A stretch of 64,000 nt of DNA from Nodularia spumigena CCY9414 (GTDB taxonomy: Bacteria > Cyanobacteriota > Cyanobacteriia > Cyanobacteriales > Nostocaceae), in the NCBI RefSeq assembly GCF_000340565.2, contig NZ_CP007203.1:5112807-5176806 (forward strand), read 5' to 3'. A program made the position numbers and the translations under genes. Positions 29,501 through 37,630 of this stretch are shown here, one piece after another (the stretch's first letter is position 1; each line of letters begins with the position of its first letter). A model generated the notes under the pieces. It searched no databases and was not told the DNA's origin. It saw only the letters and a program-made list of their open reading frames with translations.

Positions 29501-31060
29501 ATTAGTATTCAAATCATCGATCAGTCTCATCAACAAGGCATACAAATAACCAGTAAACAGTTATTTCAATACCAAACCATAGCCCAACTAGCCAACATAG
29601 TTACTATCAACAAAACCATCTCACCCCTACAAAGTTTAGTCACAGGAGAAATACCCCTAACTCCCAGCCAGCATTGGTTTTTTGAACAAAACTCTCCCCA
29701 ACCCCATTATTTTAATCAAACAATGATGCTAGAAGTATCAGCAGATACTCAACCAGCATTATTAGAACAGGCAATTAAAACCCTTCTAATCCATCATGAT
29801 GCCCTAAGAATGCGGTTTATCAAACATGAATCGGGATGGCAACAAATTAATTCTGATCAATATGAACCTGTACCTTTTCAAGTGTTTGACTTCTCAGCCT
29901 TACCAGCCACAGAACAAACCCAGTCTATAGAAACCATCGCCCAAGAGTTGCAATCCAGCTTAAATTTAACCACAGGTCCAGTCATTCGAGTAGCACTGTT
30001 TCAGCTAGGGACTGAGAAAAATGGCAGACTATTACTAATTTGCCAACATCTAGTTACAGATGCCATCTCACTCAAGATTCTCCTAGCAGATTTAGTCACA
30101 GCCTACAAACAACTGCAAAGAGAAGAAACTATCCAACTACCACCCAAAACCACATCTTTTAAAGATTGGGCTATTCGTCAACAAAAATACGGTCAGTCCC
30201 AGACTCTCGAACAAGAATTAAAGCATTGGTTAGCCCAGTACAGTGCGGATATTTCACCCTTACCCTTAGATTATCCCCTCAAACCAGGACTAAATCTGGA
30301 AGGTAGCACTCAAGCTGTAGGAGTTTCCTTAACACCAGCAGAAACCCATAATCTTTTACAAGCAGTACCACAAGCTTACAGCACCACAACTGAGGAAATC
30401 TTTCTCACAGCTTTAGTTCAGACTATCACCAGTTGGACAGGTTCTCATTCTCTATTTATTGATTTGGAGGGACACAGACAACCAGAACTCTTTGCAAATG
30501 TAGATTTATCCCGTACCGTGGGCTGGTTTACTATCATCTATCCGGCGCTGCTGCAATTAAATAATACTGATGATTGCGGAGTAGCTATAAAAACAATCAA
30601 GGAACAAATACGACAAATTCCCCATCATGGGATAGGTTTTAGTAACCTCCGTTACTATAGCCAAAATCCAGATATCCGCCAAAAACTGCAATCATTACCC
30701 AAACCACAAATATCTTTTTACCATTGGGGAACATTTGAGCAAATCCAGGCAGAGTCCATTTTACTGGGACTAGCTCCAGAGAATGTCGGCTATATGTTTA
30801 GTCCCCAAGCAGAACGCAGCTATTTACTAAATGTAGTCAGTGCAGTAGTTGAAAACCAATTACAAATTAGTTGGCTGTACAGTGGGGATATTCATCAGCA
30901 AAGAACCATTGAAAGTTTAGCTCACAACTACATAACCTATTTAAGAAAATTAATTCAGCACTGCCAATCACCAGAAGCAGGAGGATATACACCTGCGGAT
31001 TTCCCTGATGCTGATTTGAGTCAAGACGAACTTGACAATTTATTATCTGAGCTTGAATAA
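26504..31060 (+). CDS. aerB: NRPS, C-A-T-epimerase (loading/extension module, aeruginosin type)
   Basis: The 1518-residue protein starts with a condensation domain (PLSHGQQALWFLHQ; active site HHIASDMWS at 137) of the kind seen in lipo-initiated cyanobacterial lines. An adenylation domain follows (YTSGSTGKPKG at 614; FDASISE at 659), then a carrier protein with LGGDS (Ser998), the variant that precedes epimerases. The C-terminal epimerization domain (about 1030-1490) has EGHRQPE, DLSRTVGWFT and GIGFSNLRY. The epimerase HH motif is altered to Gln-His (1181-1182), keeping the second His and Asp1186. Specificity residues read D-A-S-L-I-A-A-V-C, close to Tyr/Phe-type codes, so a D-Tyr or D-homotyrosine residue is expected. 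The N-terminal C domain probably attaches an acyl or hydroxyphenyl-lactate-like starter. The symbol follows position in known aer clusters. Confidence 0.9.
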   Translation: MITNNTRFYPLSHGQQALWFLHQNDPENTAYNLFMTLRLSSELDIKSLQRTWQKIYDRHPILRTTYTTHQGQPVQQIHPNQAVKIPVIDATKWSEEELKAEILIEVDRPFDLEQGPIQRLILFTRTPTENIFVIAMHHIASDMWSYDVMLSEMLVLYENETEHTLPESLPYTDFVHWQSEMLSSSEGEKWWKYWQQKLNGKPTILNLPLDKPRPPVPTYNGISHTFKINEQLTTDLKSLAAKEGVTPFTILLSAFQVFLHRYSGQKEILIGVPLAGRTGKQFKQTVGYCANPVVLQADLINNYVFKELLIYNRRQLFTALKHQYYPFTLLVKNLEIPRDSSYFPLFQVSFTSQKHRWYEPDDKKLYLEKGKKLHIEPYFIGQRGAAFDLDLVLIETGETLELCWQYNTDLFTDATIQRMMANFQVLLAGIIANPEQHISQLPILTDVEQNQILKEWNQTQRDYPQDKCIHHLFEEQVKQNPDAVALIYEDEKLTYQELNKKANQLSHYLQHLGVKPETLVGICVERSLELIISILAVLKAGGAYVPLDPAYPQERLNFILQDAQLPIILTQQHFITKLLPTSAKIICTDIDIHSQPSDNPSSSVKSDNLAYVIYTSGSTGKPKGVMVAHRGLCNLATAQIKLFEVRPDSSVLQFASISFDASISEIVMAICAGAKLCLATRDSLQPGQPLQKLLQIQNISHVTLVPSALAALSPQDLPNLKNLIVAGEPCPGDLAASWAVGRQFFNAYGPTEATVCATVLLYQPGMKISIGQAIAHTQIYILDHYLQPVPIGVPGELHIAGVGLARGYLNQPDLTAQKFIPNPFSNDTNSRLYKTGDLGRYLPDGNIEFLGRIDNQVKIRGFRIELEEIETTIVQHPQIQQAIAIVREDIPGTKRLVAYIVPHQQHSLNSNEIWEYLKHKLPEYMIPAIFVFLDSLPLTPNGKIDRKSLPIPSTVHQSDNFTAPRNPIETALVEIWQQVLRVEKIGIHDNFFALGGDSIISIQIIDQSHQQGIQITSKQLFQYQTIAQLANIVTINKTISPLQSLVTGEIPLTPSQHWFFEQNSPQPHYFNQTMMLEVSADTQPALLEQAIKTLLIHHDALRMRFIKHESGWQQINSDQYEPVPFQVFDFSALPATEQTQSIETIAQELQSSLNLTTGPVIRVALFQLGTEKNGRLLLICQHLVTDAISLKILLADLVTAYKQLQREETIQLPPKTTSFKDWAIRQQKYGQSQTLEQELKHWLAQYSADISPLPLDYPLKPGLNLEGSTQAVGVSLTPAETHNLLQAVPQAYSTTTEEIFLTALVQTITSWTGSHSLFIDLEGHRQPELFANVDLSRTVGWFTIIYPALLQLNNTDDCGVAIKTIKEQIRQIPHHGIGFSNLRYYSQNPDIRQKLQSLPKPQISFYHWGTFEQIQAESILLGLAPENVGYMFSPQAERSYLLNVVSAVVENQLQISWLYSGDIHQQRTIESLAHNYITYLRKLIQHCQSPEAGGYTPADFPDADLSQDELDNLLSELE

Positions 31061-31167
31061 TTTACTCATTTCCTGGTATTAATATTATGGCAGCCAAGCA
31101 GCCAGGTATTAAGATTGAATATTTTACTAAAAATTAACAAAAAATTAATCTCACAGGTAGCTGATTT

Positions 31168-31764
31168 ATGTTGAAGTTTTCAATGGAATTTAACTACTCC
31201 GTTCCGTCATCCAATATCTTAAGTGTTGGCACATTGGGACCTAGTGGAACGAGCAGCGAAGAAGCCTTAAATTATATTAAAAAGCAAATCCAACCCAAGG
31301 ATATAGAAATCACAGTTAAGCTATTTGATGAATTTTTAGCTTTACGAGAAGCATTACGAAACAATGAAGTAGATTTAGCCCTAGTTCCCCATGCTTACGA
31401 TAAGATTAACGAGTTTTATATGGAACCTAACTTTGATTTAGGTTTTATATTTGTCTATCCAACTCCTGTTTATGGATTAGCTAAGAAAAAAGATCAAGAA
31501 GTCAAATTTATTGGTAGTAAGATTGTCACTCATCCTGCACCATTACCCTTACTATCACAACTTTTACCGACTGGATATAATCAACAAGAAATTACCGTAG
31601 AATTAGCCAACTCTACCAGTGCGGCTGCTCAACAAGTACATCAAGGTTTAGCTGACTTAGCTATCACCAATGACAAAGCACGGCAATCCTATGATTTAGA
31701 ATTTGTGGCAATTTATGGGACAATACCCATGAGTTGGTCTATTTTTTATAAAAAACCTATTTAG
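31168..31764 (+). CDS. aerD: AerD/BacA-like prephenate decarboxylase
   Basis: The 198-residue protein resembles the BacA/AerD family, which decarboxylates prephenate without aromatisation to give dihydro-4-hydroxyphenylpyruvate, the first step to anticapsin (bacilysin) or to Choi (aeruginosins). It carries the prephenate-dehydratase-derived core: VGTLGPSGTSSEEALNYIKK, ALVPHAYDKIN, FVYPTPVYGLA and LANSTSAAAQQVHQGLADLAITN. Its length equals the family (about 200). The start could be 31168 or the internal ATG at 31183, as no strong ribosome-binding site distinguishes them. It is followed after 3 bp by the AerE-like gene, so the two are translationally linked. Confidence 0.85.
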   Translation: MLKFSMEFNYSVPSSNILSVGTLGPSGTSSEEALNYIKKQIQPKDIEITVKLFDEFLALREALRNNEVDLALVPHAYDKINEFYMEPNFDLGFIFVYPTPVYGLAKKKDQEVKFIGSKIVTHPAPLPLLSQLLPTGYNQQEITVELANSTSAAAQQVHQGLADLAITNDKARQSYDLEFVAIYGTIPMSWSIFYKKPI

Positions 31765-31767
31765 TTC

Positions 31768-32403
31768 ATGTCTAAATTTTTTCCCCAACATCAAAACATC
31801 AAAGTTAGTGATGTAGATTTAGCGGCTTTTCAGTGCCAAGACATTGTTTTTCAATTTGCCTACATTGCTCCGGGTGCTAGATTTGCACTACATCAACATC
31901 CAGAAAGTCAAATGGGAATGGTAATTTCTGGTAATTTGGAAATGAATGTTAATGGTAAAAAAGAATTTTTGCAACCATTACAACAAGTCTATACTGCTGG
32001 AGCTAATGTTCCTCATGGTTCAATTAATTATTCTGGGGAATCTATCTTTTGTTTCGATGTCAAACGACTCACTAATTTATCGGGTCAGGAAGCGGATTTT
32101 TTTGACCTCAAACCCGACAAGGATGAAGTTACCAATTTACCTATTCAGTTAGCAGTGGGTTCTTGGTTTAAAACTATGATCTTGCAAATTCCCCCTGGTG
32201 AAAAAATCCCCACTCAGCAATCTGATAGTGAAGAAATAGGCATTATTCTGAATGGTCAAATGGTGATTAATGTAGGAGGAGAACAACAACTAGTCAAAAA
32301 AAGTGAAATTTATTATGCTCCTGTTAATGTAACTCATTCAGGTTACAATTCAACATCGGAACCAGTCACATTAATTAAAATTTTGCTACCACACCATCCT
32401 TAA
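31768..32403 (+). CDS. aerE: AerE/BacB-like bicupin isomerase
   Basis: The 211-residue double cupin resembles BacB/AerE, metal-dependent isomerases that move a double bond in dihydro-hydroxyphenylpyruvate. The first cupin shows GARFALHQHPESQMGMV and PHGSINYSGE with His residues for a metal; the second shows GEKIPTQQSDSEEIGIIL and VTHSGYN. The second cupin seems to have fewer His ligands (QQSDSE where H-x-H is usual), so the N-terminal cupin is likely the main metal site. It starts 3 bp after aerD and 23 bp before the SDR, forming a tight operon segment. Confidence 0.85.
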   Translation: MSKFFPQHQNIKVSDVDLAAFQCQDIVFQFAYIAPGARFALHQHPESQMGMVISGNLEMNVNGKKEFLQPLQQVYTAGANVPHGSINYSGESIFCFDVKRLTNLSGQEADFFDLKPDKDEVTNLPIQLAVGSWFKTMILQIPPGEKIPTQQSDSEEIGIILNGQMVINVGGEQQLVKKSEIYYAPVNVTHSGYNSTSEPVTLIKILLPHHP

Positions 32404-32426
32404 ACTGCTGCATAGAGGCTTATTTC

Positions 32427-33227
32427 ATGGATTTAGGATTAAAAGGAAAAGTTGCTTTAGTGACAGGAGCGAGTGCTGGTATAGGTCTAGCTGTAGCTCA
32501 AACACTAGCACAGGAAGGATGTAAATTAGTTATTTGTGGACGTGGATTAGAAAAAATTCAACAAACTGAAAGATTACTAATTCAAGAAAATGCCAATTTA
32601 GAAATATTGAGTTTAGTAGCTGATGTTCACAAAGCTGAGGATTCCCAAAATTTAGTAAATGCCGCTTTAAATAAATTTGGAAAAATTGATATTTTAATCA
32701 ATAATTCTGAAGGTGCGTCCTTTGCTAGTGATGCAGTAGAAACATTATCTGATGATGATTGGCGGCTGGTATTTGAAGCTAAATTAATGGGTTATATCCG
32801 CATGACTAATTTAGTTTTACCAGGGATGAAAAATCAAAATTGGGGGAGGATTATTAATATTGTGGGGACATCGGGAAAAGAACCTTCACCAAGGTTAATT
32901 AAATCAGGTGTGGCTAATGCGGCTTTAATGAATTTCACAAAATCAGTTTCTAGTCAAACTGCCAAATTTAACGTTTTGATGACTACAGTTAATCCTGGTT
33001 TAATTGACACACCTAGACATCGCCAGTATTTAGAAATTGCTGCACAGGAGGAAAATCAATCAGTTGATGTAATTAAATCTCGCATTGCTGGTAAAATTCC
33101 TGTTGGTCGTTTGGGTTCATCTGATGAAGTAGCCAATTTAGTAGTATTCTTAGCTTCAGAATGTGCTAGTTACATTACTGGGGTGACAATTTCTATAGAT
33201 GGAGGATTATCTGTTTCTGCTTTTTAA
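32427..33227 (+). CDS. aerF: SDR-family reductase of the Choi branch (AerF-like)
   Basis: The 266-residue short-chain dehydrogenase has the cofactor motif TGASAGIGLAVAQ and a C-terminal YITGVTISIDGG. The usual catalytic Tyr-x3-Lys is absent: the region reads SGVANAALMNFTKS, with Ser and Asn where Tyr and Lys are expected. This feature also occurs in a subgroup of SDRs that includes bacilysin-type conjugate reductases such as BacG (my recollection). Hence it may reduce a C=C bond by hydride addition rather than a ketone. It follows aerD-aerE directly, which supports the role of reducing the Choi precursor. Confidence 0.8.
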   Translation: MDLGLKGKVALVTGASAGIGLAVAQTLAQEGCKLVICGRGLEKIQQTERLLIQENANLEILSLVADVHKAEDSQNLVNAALNKFGKIDILINNSEGASFASDAVETLSDDDWRLVFEAKLMGYIRMTNLVLPGMKNQNWGRIINIVGTSGKEPSPRLIKSGVANAALMNFTKSVSSQTAKFNVLMTTVNPGLIDTPRHRQYLEIAAQEENQSVDVIKSRIAGKIPVGRLGSSDEVANLVVFLASECASYITGVTISIDGGLSVSAF

Positions 33228-33326
33228 TAAAGGCTCTATGGCTTCCTTTAAATGATATATTTGCTGATGAGTAGTAAATTTAGTGTCTGTACATAATCCA
33301 TAAGTCAACAGGTTGGGTAAGGGTCA

Positions 33327-36300
33327 ATGGTAGTTGCACAAAAGGCGAGTAACAAAAATATTGAAGCTATTTATCCCTTGTCACCAATGCAGCAGGGGAT
33401 GTTGTTTCATAGTTTATATAATCCTGAATCCAAGGCTTATTTATCACAAATTTCCATTAGTTTAAAAGGTAATTTAGATATATTAGCTTTTGAGCAAGCT
33501 TGGCGCAAGGTAATAGAACGGCATCCAGCTTTGCGGACTGTGTTTGTGTGGAAAAACCGCAAACAACCTTTACAAGTAGTACAAAAACAAGTTAATGTTC
33601 CTTGGGTAAATTTAGATTGGCGATCTTTATCTTCTGAAGAAAAAAAGAGTCAATTAGATAGTTTTCGTCAATCTGACCGTGAGAAATATTTTGCACTGGA
33701 TAAAGCTCCTTTATTGCGATTTACTCTGATCAGAATGACTGATGAGAGTTATGATTTTATTTTTAGTGTGCATCATATTCTGGCTGATGGTTGGAGTTTA
33801 TCGGTATTAGAACAGGAGGTTTGGCTGTTTTATCAGGCGATATGTAAGGGTGAAGAGTTGAATTTAGTAACTCCTCGTCCTTATCGAGATTATATTGCTT
33901 GGTTGCAACAGCAAGATTTAGGAGAAGCTGAGAAATATTGGCGAAAAACTTTACAAGGGTTTAGTTCACCTACACCTCTAGTTGTGGATAAGGTGAAAGG
34001 AAAAAATGAAAATCCCAGTAAAACTTATGATCATCAATATTTTTCTCTATCTAAAGAAGCAACAGCAACTATCAGGAATTTTGCTCAAACAAATTATTTA
34101 ACGGTTTTCACTTTAGTACAAGCTGCTTGGGGAATATTATTAAGTCGTTATAGTGGGGAGTCTGATGTAGTTTTTGGTGCAACTGTGGCGGGTCGTCCTG
34201 CGACTTTATCGGGTGTACAATCAATGGTAGGGTTGTTTGTGAATACTTTACCTGTGCGATCGCAACTTCCCCACACAGAAATATTACCCTGGTTAAAACA
34301 GCTACAAGAAAAGCAACTTGAACGGGAAGAATACGCATATAGTCCACTGGTAGAAATTCAAGCCTGGAGCGATTTGCAGCCTGGTGAATCTCTATTTGAA
34401 AGTTTTGTGGTGTTTGAAAATTTACCAGTTTATAAAGAACTGTCAGGAATTGATGATTTACAAATTGGTTCAACGAGAGATACTGGAAACGCTGATTATC
34501 CTTTGACCTTGATGGTGATTCCTGAAGAGGAATTGCAGCTAACATTGATTTATGCCAGCGATCGCTTTTCTGAAGATACCATCAAGAGAATAGCCGGTCA
34601 TCTGCAAACTATTTTACTGGGAATTACGGCTAATCCTCATGGTTTACCCGGAGAGTTACCACTGTTAACTTCGGAAGAAGAGAGATTAATACTCAGAGAT
34701 TGGAATCAAACGGAAGCAGAAAATCCTCTGTCAGCGAGTCTACATGAATTAGTTATTAAACAAGCAGAAAAAACACCTGATGCTGTAGCTTTGGTATTTA
34801 ATCAACAACAATTAACTTATCAGGAATTGAGCGATCGCGCAAATCAATTAGCTCATTATTTGCAAAAATTAGGAGTAGGTGCAGATGTACCTGTAGGTTT
34901 GTGTTTAGAGAGAGGTTTAGAAGTAGCGATCGCTATTTTAGCAATTCTCAAAGCTGGTGGCGTTTGTGTACCTCTTGATCCTAGCTATCCCCCAGAAAGG
35001 TTAGAGTTAATTTTACAAGATACTCAAGTCCCTGTTCTGATTACTCAAACAAATTTACAAGCTTTATTAAAATGTGATTTTCCTCATCATCGGTTGATTT
35101 TAGAACAGGAATGGACAGAAATTAGTTTAGAATCAAAAACTAACCCAACTACTCAAATTACATCAGAAAACTTAGCCTATATAGTTTATAGTTCCGGTTC
35201 TACAGGTAAACCCAAAGGAATTGCAGTTCCTCATTATTCCATTACAAATTTAATTGAACATCACTTAGCAAAAATGGCTTGTGGTGTAGGTGTTTTACAA
35301 TTTGCACCGTTGAGTTTTGATGTCAGTTATCACGAAATAGCCGCCGCTTGGGGTACTGGTGGAACTCTCTACATGATTCCTGAAGAAACCCGTTTAGATT
35401 TAGATAAGTTAGTGCAATTATGGGCAAATCATCCTATTCAAAAAGTCATTCTTCCTGTGAGTTTATTACAACAATTAGCGGAAGTTTATGGACAACAACC
35501 AGAACTTTTACAAAATTTACGAGAAATTTGTGCGGCCGGTGAACAATTACAAATTACTCAACCAATGATAGAGTTATTTAAACAGTTGCCAAATTGTCGT
35601 TTGTATAATTTCTATGGACCAACAGAAGCAGATTTAGTCACAGCTTACGCATTTGACCAAAATCCAGAAAAATGGCCAATTTATGCACCAATTGGTCAAG
35701 CGGCTGTCAATGTCAAAGTTTATATTTTGGACAAGAATTTGCAACCTGTACCCGTAGGAATTGTAGGAGAATTATACGTTAGTGGTTATGGTTTAGCCAG
35801 AGGATATTTTAACCGTTCAGAGTTAACAAATGAGAAATTTATCTCTAATCCTTTTGGTCAATTTCCCTATCATCGTCTGTACAAAACTGGAGATTTAGTC
35901 AGATATTTACCAGATGGAAATATTGAGTTTTTAGGACGAATAGATGATGTGGTAAAAATTCGCGGTTATCGGGTTGATTTAGGTGAATTAGAAGCAATTT
36001 TAAGTAAACATCCTCAAATTAGCCAAGCAGTTACCACTACTCATGGAGAAAATGCTAAAGAAAAATTTCTAGCGGCGTATTTTATTCCTGTAGTTGGACA
36101 AACGGTTACTGCTTCAGAGTTGAGAAAATTCTTAGCTGCACAATTGCCAGATTATATGATTCCTTCCGCATTTGTACAAATGGAATCTTTTCCTTTGAGT
36201 CCCAATGGCAAAGTTAACCGCAAAGTTTTACCAATTCCTAATCATGACAGACCAGAGTTAAATCAAAACTACATCGCACCACAAAATCCAACCCAGGAAT

Positions 36301-36599
36301 TATTAGCAGAAATTTGGTCAGAAGTGTTAGGAATAGAACGTATAGGAATAGATGATAATTTCTTTTATTTAGGAGGACATTCGCTCAAAGCCATACAATT
36401 AATTGGTCAGATTCATAAAACTTACGAATTAGATATTACTGTCCGTCATTTGTTTAATTATCCCACTATCGGAGAATTAGCAACTGTACTGGGAGAATTA
36501 GTAGGTGGAGAACAAATTATTGATGAAATTTCGAGAACTATCCAAGAAATTTCTCAACTTTCACCGGAACAAGTGCAAGCAATGTTAGCACAACAGTAA
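33327..36599 (+). CDS. aerG: NRPS, C-A-T (Choi-incorporating module, aeruginosin type)
   Basis: The 1090-residue one-module synthetase begins IYPLSPMQQGMLFHSL, the signature of a condensation domain that accepts a D-configured upstream residue, matching the epimerase of the previous protein. The active site is HHILADGWS (149-157). The adenylation domain has YSSGSTGKPKG at 621 and FDVSYHE at 664; specificity residues read D-V-H-I-C-A-F-L-V, which I could not match to a proteinogenic residue. By position it should activate the bicyclic amino acid Choi. The carrier protein ends with LGGHS (Ser1019) and a short C-terminal helix (SQLSPEQVQAMLAQQ) that may dock with the next protein. Confidence 0.88.
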   Translation: MVVAQKASNKNIEAIYPLSPMQQGMLFHSLYNPESKAYLSQISISLKGNLDILAFEQAWRKVIERHPALRTVFVWKNRKQPLQVVQKQVNVPWVNLDWRSLSSEEKKSQLDSFRQSDREKYFALDKAPLLRFTLIRMTDESYDFIFSVHHILADGWSLSVLEQEVWLFYQAICKGEELNLVTPRPYRDYIAWLQQQDLGEAEKYWRKTLQGFSSPTPLVVDKVKGKNENPSKTYDHQYFSLSKEATATIRNFAQTNYLTVFTLVQAAWGILLSRYSGESDVVFGATVAGRPATLSGVQSMVGLFVNTLPVRSQLPHTEILPWLKQLQEKQLEREEYAYSPLVEIQAWSDLQPGESLFESFVVFENLPVYKELSGIDDLQIGSTRDTGNADYPLTLMVIPEEELQLTLIYASDRFSEDTIKRIAGHLQTILLGITANPHGLPGELPLLTSEEERLILRDWNQTEAENPLSASLHELVIKQAEKTPDAVALVFNQQQLTYQELSDRANQLAHYLQKLGVGADVPVGLCLERGLEVAIAILAILKAGGVCVPLDPSYPPERLELILQDTQVPVLITQTNLQALLKCDFPHHRLILEQEWTEISLESKTNPTTQITSENLAYIVYSSGSTGKPKGIAVPHYSITNLIEHHLAKMACGVGVLQFAPLSFDVSYHEIAAAWGTGGTLYMIPEETRLDLDKLVQLWANHPIQKVILPVSLLQQLAEVYGQQPELLQNLREICAAGEQLQITQPMIELFKQLPNCRLYNFYGPTEADLVTAYAFDQNPEKWPIYAPIGQAAVNVKVYILDKNLQPVPVGIVGELYVSGYGLARGYFNRSELTNEKFISNPFGQFPYHRLYKTGDLVRYLPDGNIEFLGRIDDVVKIRGYRVDLGELEAILSKHPQISQAVTTTHGENAKEKFLAAYFIPVVGQTVTASELRKFLAAQLPDYMIPSAFVQMESFPLSPNGKVNRKVLPIPNHDRPELNQNYIAPQNPTQELLAEIWSEVLGIERIGIDDNFFYLGGHSLKAIQLIGQIHKTYELDITVRHLFNYPTIGELATVLGELVGGEQIIDEISRTIQEISQLSPEQVQAMLAQQ

Positions 36600-36623
36600 A
36601 TTAATATCTCAGGAGATAAAAAA

Positions 36624-37583
36624 ATGAAAATTGCTTTTTTTAGTTATCCATTTGGTTATGCTGAACCTCCCAAGATTGGTTCATTAGCCATAATTGCTTA
36701 TCAATTAGGACTGCGTTTAGCTGCTGCTAATAATGAAGTTCTATTCTATGGTTCTAAAGTTCCCCACTCCCTGGAGTTAGAATACTCTGAGGATGGTATT
36801 ACTTATCGGGGAATACCTGAATTTTGCCCAGATAAAATCATATCTACTATTTTAGAAAAATTGGATGAATGGAAAATTTCTCATTCTCTACGTCCTTTCT
36901 GTCATTCTATTCTCTATTATTTCGGGTTTTACTGGCAAGTTGCTAGGAATTTAAAAGCTAAAAAATGTGAAATTGTACATATTATTGCTGTTTCACAAAC
37001 TGTTAGTTTAGTGCGCTTTTTTAATCCTCAAGCCAAAATTGTTTTACACGCACAGACTGAGTGGTTAAGCTATTACGATCAGGCAATGATGGAAAAGCAA
37101 GTTAATCAAGCTGATCTAGTAATTGGGTGTAGCAATTATGTAACTGATAGAATTCGTATTGATCAAGGTAAATATTTATCACAATTAAAAAATATAATTT
37201 CTCCCACTGCTGCTAATTCCGTATCTTTTTTGGGAGCAGTTAATTACCAAGATTTAATTAAATATTATCAAGAAACAGATATTTTTATATTTCCATCTGT
37301 GTGGAATGAACCATTTGGAATGCCAATTGTAGAAGCTATGTCTGTGGAGTTACCCGTGATTGCAACTGATGGGGGTGCTTTCCCAGAATTAGTAGATGAA
37401 GGAAAAACCGGTTTGTTGGTTGAAAGGGGTAATTCTCATGCTTTAGCGGAGGCGATTTTGTGTTTATTGAAAGATGAAAATCTCTGTCAAGAAATGGGTA
37501 AAGCCGGTAGACAAAAAGTTGTAGAAAATTTTACTTGGGAGCGCATTAGTGAAAAACTTTTTAAGTTATATCAAGATTTATAG
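36624..37583 (+). CDS. aerI: GT4-type glycosyltransferase with probable internal deletion
   Basis: The 319-residue protein has the GT-B N-terminal domain (MKIAFFSYPFGYAEPPKIGS; VHIIAVSQTVSL) and the last part of the donor domain with the E-x7-E motif (NEPFGMPIVEA) and FPELVDEGKTGLLV. Between NYVTDRIRI and DQGKYLSQLKN about 80-100 residues that normally include the NGVD and VGR...EKG segments seem missing, without a frame break. Intact relatives are near 400 residues. A deletion around 37150-37170 is inferred and would damage the sugar-nucleotide site. Aeruginosin clusters commonly contain a glycosyltransferase (AerI), so the symbol is positional. It is preceded by a good ribosome-binding site (aggaga before the ATG at 36624). 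Confidence 0.75.
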   Translation: MKIAFFSYPFGYAEPPKIGSLAIIAYQLGLRLAAANNEVLFYGSKVPHSLELEYSEDGITYRGIPEFCPDKIISTILEKLDEWKISHSLRPFCHSILYYFGFYWQVARNLKAKKCEIVHIIAVSQTVSLVRFFNPQAKIVLHAQTEWLSYYDQAMMEKQVNQADLVIGCSNYVTDRIRIDQGKYLSQLKNIISPTAANSVSFLGAVNYQDLIKYYQETDIFIFPSVWNEPFGMPIVEAMSVELPVIATDGGAFPELVDEGKTGLLVERGNSHALAEAILCLLKDENLCQEMGKAGRQKVVENFTWERISEKLFKLYQDL

Positions 37584-37630
37584 CCGCTTTCTAGAAGTAG
37601 AAAATAATGTATCCTTTACAAGGAAAAGCA

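Noticed and set aside
34108-34545. 145-codon minus-strand frame opposite the third NRPS gene
   Set aside because: It lies wholly within the condensation domain coding sequence and shows no motif; it is the complement of a constrained gene.
37607-37630. Upstream ATG as start of the second SDR
   Set aside because: It lacks a ribosome-binding site, whereas the ATG at 37631 has aaggaaa at good spacing and gives a normal SDR N-terminus.
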